DNA of 64,000 nucleotides from Parenemella sanctibonifatiensis (lineage in GTDB: Bacteria; Actinomycetota; Actinomycetes; Propionibacteriales; Propionibacteriaceae), in assembly GCF_002250565.1 (NCBI RefSeq), contig NZ_NMVJ01000008.1:124001-188000 (forward strand). The letters run 5' to 3'. Position numbers and translations under genes: made by a program. Below, piece after piece: positions 1 through 8,143 of the stretch; the stretch's first letter is position 1; every line of letters starts with the position of its first letter. The notes beneath the pieces were generated by a model. That model worked only from the letters and a program-made list of their open reading frames with translations, was not told where the DNA came from and ran no database searches.

Positions 1-541
1 GGAAGCGGTCCCGCTGGGCCTCGGGGAGGGGATAGGTGCCCTCCATCTCGATCGGGTTCTGGGTGGCGACCACCATGAAGGGCCGGTCCAGAACGTAGGT
101 GGTGCCGTCCACCGACACCTGTCCCTCCTCCATCGACTCCAGCAACGCCGACTGGGTCTTGGGGGAGGCGCGGTTGATCTCGTCGCCCACGACGATGTTG
201 GCGAAGATGCCGCCGGGCTTGAACTCGAACTCGCCGGTCTCCTGGGAATAGATCGAGACACCGGTGATGTCGGCGGGCAGCAGGTCAGGGGTGAACTGCA
301 GGCGGCGTACCGAGCTGTTGATCGACTTGCCGATCGCCTTGGCCAACATCGTCTTGCCGACGCCAGGAACGTCCTCGACGAGCAGGTGGCCCTCGGCCAG
401 CAGGACAACCAGGGACAGGTCGATCGCCTGCCGCTTGCCCTCGATCACGGTCTCGATGGCGGACCGGATCTTCTGGGTGACGTTGACGACGTCATCCAGT
501 GATGCCGGCTGCGGCGCTGGGGCGTTGCTGGTCTGACTCAA
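1..541 (-). CDS. MoxR-family AAA+ ATPase, 5' part (runs off the window)
   Basis: MoxR ATPases act as chaperones that insert cofactors into or mature partner proteins, often beside DUF58 and von Willebrand A genes. The minus-strand reading shows Walker A (GVGKTMLA), a Walker B region (VVGDEIN), the arginine-rich [14 protein letters not shown] stretch and the sensor motif VVATQNPIE, in family order. The start chosen is TTG at 541, preceded by GGAGGA at a spacing of 8 bases. About 180 codons are inside the window and the C-terminal lid domain lies beyond base 1. It is divergent from mraZ. Partner genes cannot be seen, so the substrate is unknown. Confidence 0.9.
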   Translation of the reverse strand, partial: MSQTSNAPAPQPASLDDVVNVTQKIRSAIETVIEGKRQAIDLSLVVLLAEGHLLVEDVPGVGKTMLAKAIGKSINSSVRRLQFTPDLLPADITGVSIYSQETGEFEFKPGGIFANIVVGDEINRASPKTQSALLESMEEGQVSVDGTTYVLDRPFMVVATQNPIEMEGTYPLPEAQRDRF

Positions 542-701
542 CTGAGTGTCCTCCGGGAGTTGGCGGGGCGCGGCGTATGAGCACGCCCGCTCGCGTACCC
601 GCACCAGAGTAATAGGCCTGATCGGTGGGCGTTAGCGGACCCGACCAACCGGTTGCTGTCTGGGCCGTCAGGCCAGATCGGGGAGGAAAACACCGCGGTT
701 G

Positions 702-732
702 TTGACCTTGGTGGAGGAAAGTGGAGTAGAGT
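702..732 (+). promoter_or_regulatory. Candidate mraZ promoter overlapping the MraZ boxes
   Basis: TTGACC at 702-707 and TAGAGT at 727-732 are separated by 19 bases, slightly long for a housekeeping sigma promoter. The -10 lies inside the array of MraZ boxes, as expected if MraZ represses its own operon. Assigned from hexamers only. Confidence 0.45.
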
Positions 733-750
733 GGAGCGCAGTGGAGGGAA
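711..750 (+). promoter_or_regulatory. MraZ operator: four GTGGAG boxes at 10-bp period
   Basis: GTGGAG occurs at 711, 721, 731 and 741, each followed by four variable bases, so the boxes face the same side of the helix. A weak fifth unit (TTGGTG) starts at 751. Direct TGG-containing repeats with 10-base period upstream of mraZ are the known binding sites of the octameric MraZ repressor, so autoregulation of the dcw cluster is expected. Confidence 0.85.
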
Positions 751-783
751 TTGGTGTGATCGGCGACTCGGAGGTGGTGCCCA

Positions 784-1227
784 ATGTTCTTGGGTACGCA
801 CACGCCGAAGCTCGACGAGAAGGGCCGATTCTTTCTGCCGGCGAAGTATCGAGACGAGCTCGCTGACGGGCTGGTGGTGACCCGGGCGCAGGACCGGTGT
901 CTGGCCATCTATCCCCGGCAGACGTTCGTGGAGATGACGATGTCGATGCGGAATGCTCCGGCAACCGTCAAGCAGGTACGTGACTTCCAGCGCATGCTGG
1001 CTGCCGGTGCCAGCGACGAAACTCCGGACAAGCAGGGCCGCATGACGATTCCGCCCCAGCTGCGCAGGTATGCGGGGCTGGACAAGGAGATCGTCGTGGT
1101 CGGGGCCATCAACCGCATCGAGGTATGGGACGCCGAGGCCTGGGAGGCGTACTCCGAGGCGCAGGAGTCCGACTTCGCGGACATGAACGAAGAGATCTTG
1201 GGTCAGACGTGGCAGCAGGAAGCGTGA
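784..1227 (+). CDS. mraZ: Transcriptional regulator MraZ
   Basis: MraZ is a double AbrB-like (SpoVT/MazE fold) DNA-binding protein that heads the dcw cluster and represses it. The 147-residue product is of normal family length and starts MFLGTHTPKLDEKGR. The second half repeats the fold (DKQGRMTIPPQLRRYAGL). The ATG at 784 follows GGAGGTGG. Four MraZ boxes lie 34-73 bases upstream. A 168-base gap with a strong stem-loop separates it from rsmH, which is unusual because these genes normally lie close together. Confidence 0.96.
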   Translation: MFLGTHTPKLDEKGRFFLPAKYRDELADGLVVTRAQDRCLAIYPRQTFVEMTMSMRNAPATVKQVRDFQRMLAAGASDETPDKQGRMTIPPQLRRYAGLDKEIVVVGAINRIEVWDAEAWEAYSEAQESDFADMNEEILGQTWQQEA

Positions 1228-1251
1228 TGACCCCGACTCGCCTGAACCGCT

Positions 1252-1351
1252 CACATGCGGTGCGGTTCCGGCCCGAGGCAGCCACCTGGCGCACCTTCCC
1301 CGGTGTCAGGCGGACTTCCCACCGCCTCGGTCCGGAGCCGGACCGCATGTG
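1252..1351 (+). repeat. Long imperfect inverted repeat (28-nt arms) between mraZ and rsmH
   Basis: Arms 1252-1279 and 1324-1351 pair over 28 positions with two mismatches and one G-U. The 44-base loop contains a smaller hairpin (CACC at 1294-1297 with GGTG at 1302-1305, and flanking CCTG/CAGG). There is no T-run, so it does not look like a plain intrinsic terminator. It could be an RNA element that separates mraZ from downstream expression, or an inserted palindromic repeat. It also lies inside an artefactual 5' extension of the rsmH frame. Confidence 0.75.
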
Positions 1352-1395
1352 GCACCGCCGCAACATCCGCAGCTTCCAGCAGACGAGGTGATCAG

Positions 1396-2424
1396 ATGGC
1401 AGCCTCCGACCACCGGTCAGATGACGTCGCTGGCTGCCCTGATGCGCTCCTCCACTCCGCTCCACCTGAGTCGGACTCGGCGCGTGAGCCCGGCGCGCAG
1501 CACGTCCCGGTGATGGCGCAACGCTGCTTGGAGCTGCTTGCCCCGGCCCTCACCGAGGGCAACCCCATCTACGTCGATGCCACCCTCGGCCTGGCCGGCC
1601 ACGCCTCGTTGGTCCTCGACTCCTGCCCCAGGGCACACCTGATCGGGATCGACCGCGATCCGCGCGCCCTCGACATCGCCGCGGAGCGACTGGCCCGCTT
1701 CGGGGACCGGGTGGAACTGCACCAGGCGGTCTATGACGAGATCCCCGAGGTGCTCGAGGGCCGTCAGGTGCAGGGGATTCTGATGGACCTCGGGCTGTCC
1801 TCGATGCAGATCGACCGCACCGAGCGGGGTTTCGCGTACGCCGTCGACGCGCCGCTGGACATGCGGATGGGGGAGGAGGGCCCCACCGCCGCCGACCTGC
1901 TCAACGATCTGGGCCGCGGTGAGCTGGTGCGGCTGTTGCGCCGGTACGGCGATGAGCGGTTCGCCGACCGGATCGTGAGCTCGGTGCTGCGGGTCCGCGC
2001 CGACCATCGCATCGAGCGTTCGGGCGAGTTGGTCGACATCATCCGCGGCGCGGTGCCGGTGGCAGCCCAGCAGGGCGGCCACCCGGCCAAGAAGACCTTC
2101 CAGGCATTGCGGATCGCCGTCAACGACGAGCTCGCCGTGTTGGAGCGGGCCCTGCCCGCGGCGATTGATGCGCTGGCGCCTCGGGGGCGGCTGGTCGTGA
2201 TGGCGTACCACTCCGGCGAGGACCGTCTGGTCAAGAACGAGTTGCGTGACCAGGCCGCCGACCGGGCGCCGCGCGGGATGCCGATCGTGCCGCCCGAGTT
2301 GCGCGCCCGCTTGACCCTGCTGACCAAGGGCGCCGAGCGCCCCACTGACGAGGAAGTTGCCGCCAACCCACGAGCCGCATCGGTACGCCTGCGTGCTGCC
2401 GAACGTCTGGAGGAAGCCGCATGA
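1396..2424 (+). CDS. rsmH: 16S rRNA (cytosine(1402)-N(4))-methyltransferase RsmH
   Basis: RsmH (MraW) uses S-adenosylmethionine to methylate N4 of C1402 in the 16S rRNA decoding site. The core family features are seen: HVPVM near the N-terminus, the SAM-binding VDATLGLAGH, IGIDRDPRAL, GILMDLGLSSMQID and the late AYHSGEDR. The start at 1396 is preferred (GAGGTG six bases upstream, 342 residues). An in-frame ATG at 1255 would add a low-complexity peptide across the stem-loop and is rejected. The stop overlaps ftsL by ATGA. Confidence 0.95.
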   Translation: MAASDHRSDDVAGCPDALLHSAPPESDSAREPGAQHVPVMAQRCLELLAPALTEGNPIYVDATLGLAGHASLVLDSCPRAHLIGIDRDPRALDIAAERLARFGDRVELHQAVYDEIPEVLEGRQVQGILMDLGLSSMQIDRTERGFAYAVDAPLDMRMGEEGPTAADLLNDLGRGELVRLLRRYGDERFADRIVSSVLRVRADHRIERSGELVDIIRGAVPVAAQQGGHPAKKTFQALRIAVNDELAVLERALPAAIDALAPRGRLVVMAYHSGEDRLVKNELRDQAADRAPRGMPIVPPELRARLTLLTKGAERPTDEEVAANPRAASVRLRAAERLEEAA

Positions 2425-3101
2425 GTGCACTGCTCGCCCCGGAACGCCACCGCGGGTCTCGACCACCCCTGAAGGTGGTGCGGGGCCGACGCCAACGCGC
2501 CGGTCGACTGCCCTTCCTGTTGTTGCTCACGCTGGTGCTGGCCGCCGGCATGGCAGGGCTGTTGCTGCTCAACACCCAGCTGCAGAGCCAGGCCATGGAG
2601 GTGCGCGACGCCGAGCGGCGCGCCACCGACCTCAGCAACCAGCAGGCCCGCCTGGAGGGTGAGGTCGAGCTGGCCCGGTCCACGCCGGAACTCGCCCGCA
2701 AGGCGTCGGCCCTGGGGCTGCGACCCAACCTCCACACCGTCTATTTGGTGCTGCCCGACGGCACCATCGTCGGCGAACCGAATGCCGTCGAGGGCGACGA
2801 GTTGCCCTCCTCGGTGATCAAGACGCCCGAGCAGATCGAGCAGGAGCGTCGCGCCGAGGAGGCCCGCAAGGCCGACGAGGCGCGCAAGGCGGAGGAAGCC
2901 CGGATCGCCGAGGAACAGCGCCTGGAAGCAGAGCGCCGACACGCCGAACAGAACCCGCCGGCGCCCGAGGGTGAACAGCCGGCACCTGAAGGGGAGCAGC
3001 CCGCACCTGAGGGTGAACAGCCCGCACCCGAGGGGGAGCAGCCGGCACCCGAGGGTGAACCCCATCCTGAACAGCAGCCCGTCGACAACGGAGGCCAATG
3101 A
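2421..3101 (+). CDS. ftsL: FtsL-like bitopic division protein with repeat-bearing C-terminal tail
   Basis: FtsL joins FtsB and FtsQ and helps activate FtsWI at the septum. The 226-residue product has a basic cytoplasmic N-terminus, one membrane helix (about residues 31-50) and a short coiled coil (about 51-85). Position between rsmH and ftsI and the ATGA overlaps on both sides support the call. The outer tail is unusual. After the FtsL-like core there is a Glu/Lys/Arg/Ala helix (about 133-178) and then five copies of PAPEGEQ (the last ends in P). Sequence identity to FtsL is weak, as is usual in this family. Confidence 0.8.
   Translation: MSALLAPERHRGSRPPLKVVRGRRQRAGRLPFLLLLTLVLAAGMAGLLLLNTQLQSQAMEVRDAERRATDLSNQQARLEGEVELARSTPELARKASALGLRPNLHTVYLVLPDGTIVGEPNAVEGDELPSSVIKTPEQIEQERRAEEARKADEARKAEEARIAEEQRLEAERRHAEQNPPAPEGEQPAPEGEQPAPEGEQPAPEGEQPAPEGEPHPEQQPVDNGGQ
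2958..3062 (+). repeat. Five tandem 21-bp units encoding PAPEGEQ
   Basis: Units start at 2958, 2979, 3000, 3021 and 3042. They encode PAPEGEQ four times and PAPEGEP once, with synonymous differences between copies (for example GGT GAA against GGG GAG). The copy number could vary between strains by slippage. The tail is predicted to lie outside the membrane. Confidence 0.9.
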
Positions 3102-5083
3102 TGGCGACCCGCGGCAACCAACAGCCGGGCCAGCGCCGACTCTCGGGTCAGCGCCGAACCGGGGCGAGCAGCAGTAGTCGAGTCAGAAGCAGCCGAGTCA
3201 GCACTGGTCGGAGCAGCAGCGACCGGCCCAGGGGTACGCGGGCCAGCGCCCGTTCGAGTGCCCCGCGCAGCCGGCAGTCGGCCGCATCGCGTCGCGCACC
3301 GATCCAGCCGGGCAGCTTGCGGAGGAAGTCCCGTCGCAAGCAAGGCCCCACCCGGGTCGCGCTGGGACATCCGGCACGCCGGTTGCAGGCCATCATGGTC
3401 GTGCTGGCGATCGCCGTCTCGGTGTGCGCAGGTCGGCTGGTGCAATTGCAGGCCTTTGACACCGAGGCGTACGCCGCCTCCGCCTCCAAGCAGGTCACCC
3501 GCACCCAGACCCTGATGCCCGAGCGAGGGCAGATCAGCGACCGCAACGGGCAGGTGCTGGCGGCCAGCGAACCGGCGGTGGCGATCACCGCCGACCCGAC
3601 CCACACGGCCGAGAACGCCGAGGAGATCGCCCAGATCATCGGTCGAGTGCTCGGCACGGATCCGGAGCAATACCTGGAACCGCTGACCCGACCCGACACT
3701 CGCTTTGCGTACGTCGCGCGCAAGGTGCCGGCAGCCGACTACACCGACATCGCTCGCGCCCTGGCCGAGGAGAACATCTACGGCATCTTCCGCGAGTCCG
3801 ACTCGATCCGTACCTATCCTGCCGGCCAGACCGGCGCCAACATCATCGGTTTCGTCAACGGTGAGGGCAAGGGCGGCGGCGGCCTGGAGTATTCGCTCAA
3901 TGGCGAACTGACCGGCCAGCCCGGCAAGGAGATCTACGAAGCCTCGCCGCAGGGCAACCGGATCCCACTGGGCACCAACATGCTGCAGCCGGCCCAGGAC
4001 GGCATCGACTATCAGCTCACCATCGACTCCGAACTGCAGTGGACCACGCAGCAGCGACTGCAGCAGGCCGTCGATGACAGTGGCTCCCAGACCGGCACCG
4101 CGATCGTTCTCAACATCAAGACCGGCGAGATCCTGGCGATGGCGACCTATCCGACCTTCGATCCGAGCCGGCCCGGCGATGCCGACGCCGATGCCCGCGG
4201 CAACCACGCCGTCACCCAGGTCTATGAACCCGGCTCGACCCAGAAGCTCATCACGATGGCGGCCCTGGCCGACCAGGGGCTGTTGCAGGACCAGACCCAC
4301 GTGGTGGTGCCGCCGCTGCTCAAGTCCGGTGACTCCAACATCCGCGACGTCTGGGGCCACGGCGAGGTCAACATGACCGCACGCGGCATCCTGGCGATGT
4401 CGTCCAACATCGGCACCGCGATGCTGGGTCGGCAGTCCGACCCGGAGACCATGCAGCGCTATCTGGAGGCGTTCGGCTACGGCAAGCCCACCGGAGTGGG
4501 GCTGCCGGGTGAGGCCAGCGGATCGATTCCCACCACCGAATCGCCCTCGTACGTGTGGGACCGCGCATTCTTCGGCCAGTCGATGTCGGTGACCGCGATC
4601 CAGCAGGCAGCCGCGATCGGCACCATCTACAACGGCGGGCAGTACATGCCGCCGACCATCATCAAGTCCGCGATCGGTCCCGACGGCAAGGAGATCGAGC
4701 TGCCGGTGCGGGAGCCGCGGCAGGTCATCAGCGAGGACGCTGCCCGCGAGGTCACGTTCATGAGCGAGGCCGTCCTCACCCACGACGGTGAGCCGACCGA
4801 CCAGACCCTGGACGGCTTCCGTGCAGGCGGCAAGTCCGGCACCTCGCAGCGGTACGACCCTGACTGCGGCTGCTACAACGGCTACACCTCGTCCTGGGTG
4901 GGGGTCGCGCCGCTGGAAGACCCGACCATCCTGACCTACATCGTGCTGGACCAGCCCGAAGGTCAGAACTCCGGCACCGTGATCGCTGCGCCGGCCTGGA
5001 AGGACATCATGCAGTACGCGCTGCCGCGCTACGGCGTACCGCTGTCGACCACCGCACCGGCCAACCGGAAGCTCTACTGGTGA
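3098..5083 (+). CDS. ftsI: Septal peptidoglycan transpeptidase FtsI (PBP3 type)
   Basis: A monofunctional class B penicillin-binding protein that cross-links septal peptidoglycan with FtsW. The 661-residue product has a basic Ser/Arg-rich cytoplasmic region of about 95 residues, one membrane helix (about 97-115), a PBP dimerisation domain and a transpeptidase domain. The catalytic motifs are S380-T-Q-K, S435-S-N and K579-S-G. No PASTA domain is seen at the C-terminus. The start overlaps the ftsL stop. An ATG at 3101 is equally possible. The long basic N-terminal tail is notable. Confidence 0.95.
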   Translation: MMATRGNQQPGQRRLSGQRRTGASSSSRVRSSRVSTGRSSSDRPRGTRASARSSAPRSRQSAASRRAPIQPGSLRRKSRRKQGPTRVALGHPARRLQAIMVVLAIAVSVCAGRLVQLQAFDTEAYAASASKQVTRTQTLMPERGQISDRNGQVLAASEPAVAITADPTHTAENAEEIAQIIGRVLGTDPEQYLEPLTRPDTRFAYVARKVPAADYTDIARALAEENIYGIFRESDSIRTYPAGQTGANIIGFVNGEGKGGGGLEYSLNGELTGQPGKEIYEASPQGNRIPLGTNMLQPAQDGIDYQLTIDSELQWTTQQRLQQAVDDSGSQTGTAIVLNIKTGEILAMATYPTFDPSRPGDADADARGNHAVTQVYEPGSTQKLITMAALADQGLLQDQTHVVVPPLLKSGDSNIRDVWGHGEVNMTARGILAMSSNIGTAMLGRQSDPETMQRYLEAFGYGKPTGVGLPGEASGSIPTTESPSYVWDRAFFGQSMSVTAIQQAAAIGTIYNGGQYMPPTIIKSAIGPDGKEIELPVREPRQVISEDAAREVTFMSEAVLTHDGEPTDQTLDGFRAGGKSGTSQRYDPDCGCYNGYTSSWVGVAPLEDPTILTYIVLDQPEGQNSGTVIAAPAWKDIMQYALPRYGVPLSTTAPANRKLYW

Positions 5084-5092
5084 GCCGCACGG

Positions 5093-5098
5093 TAGCGT
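5093..5098 (+). promoter_or_regulatory. Candidate -10 for a leaderless murE transcript
   Basis: TAGCGT lies exactly seven bases before the GTG of murE, with no Shine-Dalgarno sequence between them. This fits the TANNNT-N6/7-start arrangement of actinobacterial leaderless mRNAs. No clear -35 is visible. It would be an internal promoter of the dcw cluster. Confidence 0.5.
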
Positions 5099-5105
5099 TC
5101 CCGGC

Positions 5106-6671
5106 GTGACTGATCACCAGCTGCGACCCGAGGGTCTCGCACCAATCGCGCTGACCGCCCTTGCCGCCACGGTGGGGGCGGCGGTGGCTGACCAGTACGC
5201 CGGCGTCGAGATCTCCGGGATCACCCAGGACTCCCGCGCGGTGCGACCCGGCGACCTCTACGTTGCCCTCAAGGGAGCCCGGGTGCACGGCGCCCGGTTC
5301 ACCGACCAGGCTGCCGCTGCTGGAGCGGTCGCGGTGCTGACCGACTCCGAGGGCGCCGAGCAGGTCGCCGGGCAACTGCCCGTGCTGGAGGTCACCGCCC
5401 CCCGTGACGCGATGGCGTACGCCGCCGCCGAGATCTATCACCACCCGACTCGCCAGCTCCGGATGGTCGGGATCACCGGGACCAACGGCAAGACCACCAC
5501 CACCGCCCTCACTGCCGCCGGCCTGCGGGGCACCGGGCACGTGGTCGGCACCATCGGAACGCTTGGCTTCTGGCTGGACGATCAGGAACTGACCTCGGAC
5601 CGGACGACGGTGACCACGCCGGAGTCCTGTGATCTGCACGCGCTGTTTGCCGTGATGCTGCAGCGCGGCGCCGACACCGTTGTGATGGAGGTGTCCTCCC
5701 ACGCGTTGGCGCTGCAACGGGTCACCGGGGTTCATTTCGATGTCGCGGGCTTCACCAACCTGGGTCGGGACCACCTCGACTTCCACCCGACCATGGAGGA
5801 CTACTTCCAAGCGAAGGCGTCGCTCTTCCAGCAGGCCGGCACCGCGGTGATCGTGGTCGACGGTGGGTGGGGCGCCCGGCTCGCTGGGGAGTGCCGCGCC
5901 GCCGGCGTACCGGTTCTGAGCGTCAGTGGATTCGCCGATGCGCACACTGACATCCATCCGTTGACCGATGACGTGGACCATCCGACCGCGCAGGATCCCG
6001 AACAGCTCGGACTCCACACCCCCAGCGGCGACATTGCGGTGCCGTTGGCGATGCCCGGCACGTTCAACCGGGTCAACAGTGGCCTTGCCGTGGGTTTGTG
6101 GGAGGTGCTCGACGAACCGGTGCAGCAGGCCGCCCAGGCCTTGGCGACCGCGACTGTGCCGGGCCGGATGCAACTGGTCGAGGTCCCCGGCGGCCCCCGT
6201 GTGGTGGTCGACTTTGCCCATACTCCACAGGCCGTCGCGGCGGCGCTGACCGCACTGTCGGTGCCCGGCGGTCGCCTGATCGCCGTTCTCGGCGCCGGTG
6301 GTGACCGGGACCCGGACAAGCGGGGCCCGATGGGGGAGGCTGCGGCCGAATGGGCCGAGGTGGTCATCGTCACCGATGACAATCCCCGCAGCGAGGACCC
6401 CGCGGCCATCCGGGCAGCGGTCCTGGCCGGTGCGGAGCAGGTGCGACAGAGCTCGGCTGAACGGGGCCGCGTCATCACCGTGGTCGAGGTCGGCGGCCGT
6501 GACCGGGCCATCGGGGCGGCGCTGGCACGGGCCGGCGTACGCGACACGGTGGCGATTCTGGGCAAGGGCCACGAGACGGGACAGATCCTGGCCGAGGAGA
6601 CCATCGACTTCGACGACGCCATCGAGGTCGTACGCCAGTGGGCCCAGTTGGATCCCGGAGCAGGCCGATGA
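5106..6671 (+). CDS. murE: UDP-N-acetylmuramyl-tripeptide synthetase MurE
   Basis: MurE adds the third residue to UDP-MurNAc-L-Ala-D-Glu using ATP. The 521-residue product has an N-terminal UMP-binding domain, the Mur ligase P-loop G125-T-N-G-K129-T, a central HAL motif (VMEVSSHALALQRV) and a C-terminal domain with DDNPRSEDP. The DNPR signature is associated with diaminopimelate-adding enzymes. The DAP stereoisomer cannot be read from this. The gap of 22 bases after ftsI lacks a ribosome-binding site. The stop overlaps murF by ATGA. Confidence 0.96.
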   Translation: MTDHQLRPEGLAPIALTALAATVGAAVADQYAGVEISGITQDSRAVRPGDLYVALKGARVHGARFTDQAAAAGAVAVLTDSEGAEQVAGQLPVLEVTAPRDAMAYAAAEIYHHPTRQLRMVGITGTNGKTTTTALTAAGLRGTGHVVGTIGTLGFWLDDQELTSDRTTVTTPESCDLHALFAVMLQRGADTVVMEVSSHALALQRVTGVHFDVAGFTNLGRDHLDFHPTMEDYFQAKASLFQQAGTAVIVVDGGWGARLAGECRAAGVPVLSVSGFADAHTDIHPLTDDVDHPTAQDPEQLGLHTPSGDIAVPLAMPGTFNRVNSGLAVGLWEVLDEPVQQAAQALATATVPGRMQLVEVPGGPRVVVDFAHTPQAVAAALTALSVPGGRLIAVLGAGGDRDPDKRGPMGEAAAEWAEVVIVTDDNPRSEDPAAIRAAVLAGAEQVRQSSAERGRVITVVEVGGRDRAIGAALARAGVRDTVAILGKGHETGQILAEETIDFDDAIEVVRQWAQLDPGAGR

Positions 6672-8143
6672 GGGTCACCTCAGCAGCAGCGCTGGCGCCG
6701 CGGATCGGCGCGGACCTGCTCGGCGCCGACGTGCCGCTGGGCCCCGGCGTCGTGCTGGACTCCCGTCAGGCCACCGCGGGGGCGCTGTTCATCGCGTTGC
6801 CCGGTGAGCGCGTCAACGGCCGCGACTTTGCTGCCGCCGCCGTCGCAGCAGGTGCGGCCGGTGTGATGGCCCATGAGCCGATCCCGGGCCTGCCGGACTC
6901 CGTCGCGCAGCTGGTGGTGCCCGGCGAACCGACCGAAGGCCTGGTCCGGTTGGCCCGCGAGCTGGTCGCCCAGGAATGCAGCCGCGGCCTGTCTGTGGTG
7001 GGCCTGACCGGGTCGTCCGGTAAGACCAGCACCAAGGACCTGCTGGCCCAGTTGCTGCCGCGGCTCGGCGCCACCATTGCGCCGCCCGGCAGCTTCAACA
7101 ACGAGATCGGGCTGCCGCTGACCGCGACGTCGGTTGATGCCACCACTCGTTTCCTGGTGGCCGAGATGGGCGCCCGTGGCCGGGGCCACATTGCTTGGCT
7201 GTGCCAGGTCACCCCACCCAACATCGGGATGGTGCTCAATGTCGGACAGGCCCATGCCGGTGAGTTCGGAGGTCTGGACGCGACCGCGCAGGCCAAGGGG
7301 GAATTGGTCGAGGCCGCGTCGGACTGGGTGGTCCTCAACGCCGATGATCCGCGTGTGCTGGGCATGCGCGAGCGGCGCGGTGCCGGCGTACGAACGGCAC
7401 TGTGGCGCAGCTCGGACCAGCCAGCGCCCGAGGCCGAACTGCAGCTGTGGGCCGACCAGATCGGCGCCGACGACCGGGATCGGCACCACTTCGTCCTTCA
7501 TGCCCATGACGGTCAGAGCCATGACCGGGCCGCGGTGCAGCTGGCCAGCAGCGGGCGACACCAGGTCGACAACGCGTTGGCGGCAGCGACCACCGCACGG
7601 CTGCTCGGAATGCCGTTGGAAGCGGTGGCGGCCGGGCTCGCGGACGCGGAGCTGAAGTCGCGTTGGCGGATGGAGATCAGCGAACTGCAGCTGGCCGGCG
7701 GCGCCGCGACCATCGTCAACGACGCCTACAACGCCAACCCCGACTCGATGGCGGCCGCCATCGCGAGCGCGGCGGCGATCCACCGACGCCGCGGTGCCGG
7801 CCGGCTGATCCTCGTGCTGGGTGACATGCTCGAGTTGGGGGAGGGCGCCCAGGCCGAGCACCGCCGGCTCGGTGAACTCGCTGATGCCGCTGGCGCGCAC
7901 CTGATGGTGGCCGTTGGGGAGTATGCCGAGGACATGGTCGCCGGAGTCGGTCTGCGCGTGTCGGCGCGTACCGCAACCGATCCACACGCGGCTACCCGTA
8001 TCGTTGCCGAGAGCGTGGCACCGCAGGACGTGGTGCTCATCAAGGCTTCCCGCGGTCTCGCCCTGGAAACCGTGGTCACTGGGCTGGACGAGGCGACTTT
8101 GGCCGAGGCGAGAGTGGATCAGGAGAGGGGAGTCGAGCGGTGA
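6668..8143 (+). CDS. murF: UDP-N-acetylmuramoyl-tripeptide--D-alanyl-D-alanine ligase MurF
   Basis: MurF adds D-Ala-D-Ala to complete the UDP-MurNAc-pentapeptide. The 491-residue product shows an N-terminal substrate domain (VLDSRQATAGALFIALPGERV), the ATP-binding GLTGSSGKTSTKDLL and the central NNEIGLPLT and AEMGARGRGHI motifs. The ATG at 6668 overlaps the murE stop; an upstream in-frame GTG at 6638 is rejected because it lies inside murE. The stop overlaps mraY (GTGA). No ddl gene is in the window, so the D-Ala-D-Ala ligase is elsewhere. Confidence 0.96.
   Translation: MRVTSAAALAPRIGADLLGADVPLGPGVVLDSRQATAGALFIALPGERVNGRDFAAAAVAAGAAGVMAHEPIPGLPDSVAQLVVPGEPTEGLVRLARELVAQECSRGLSVVGLTGSSGKTSTKDLLAQLLPRLGATIAPPGSFNNEIGLPLTATSVDATTRFLVAEMGARGRGHIAWLCQVTPPNIGMVLNVGQAHAGEFGGLDATAQAKGELVEAASDWVVLNADDPRVLGMRERRGAGVRTALWRSSDQPAPEAELQLWADQIGADDRDRHHFVLHAHDGQSHDRAAVQLASSGRHQVDNALAAATTARLLGMPLEAVAAGLADAELKSRWRMEISELQLAGGAATIVNDAYNANPDSMAAAIASAAAIHRRRGAGRLILVLGDMLELGEGAQAEHRRLGELADAAGAHLMVAVGEYAEDMVAGVGLRVSARTATDPHAATRIVAESVAPQDVVLIKASRGLALETVVTGLDEATLAEARVDQERGVER

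Noticed and set aside
1255-1395. N-terminal extension of rsmH from ATG 1255
   Set aside because: The encoded peptide is low complexity, crosses the stem-loop and is absent from the family. ATG 1396 has a ribosome-binding site.
2741-4783. 680-codon minus-strand frame opposite ftsL and ftsI
   Set aside because: Its periodic composition comes from the third codon positions and the 21-bp repeats of the real genes.
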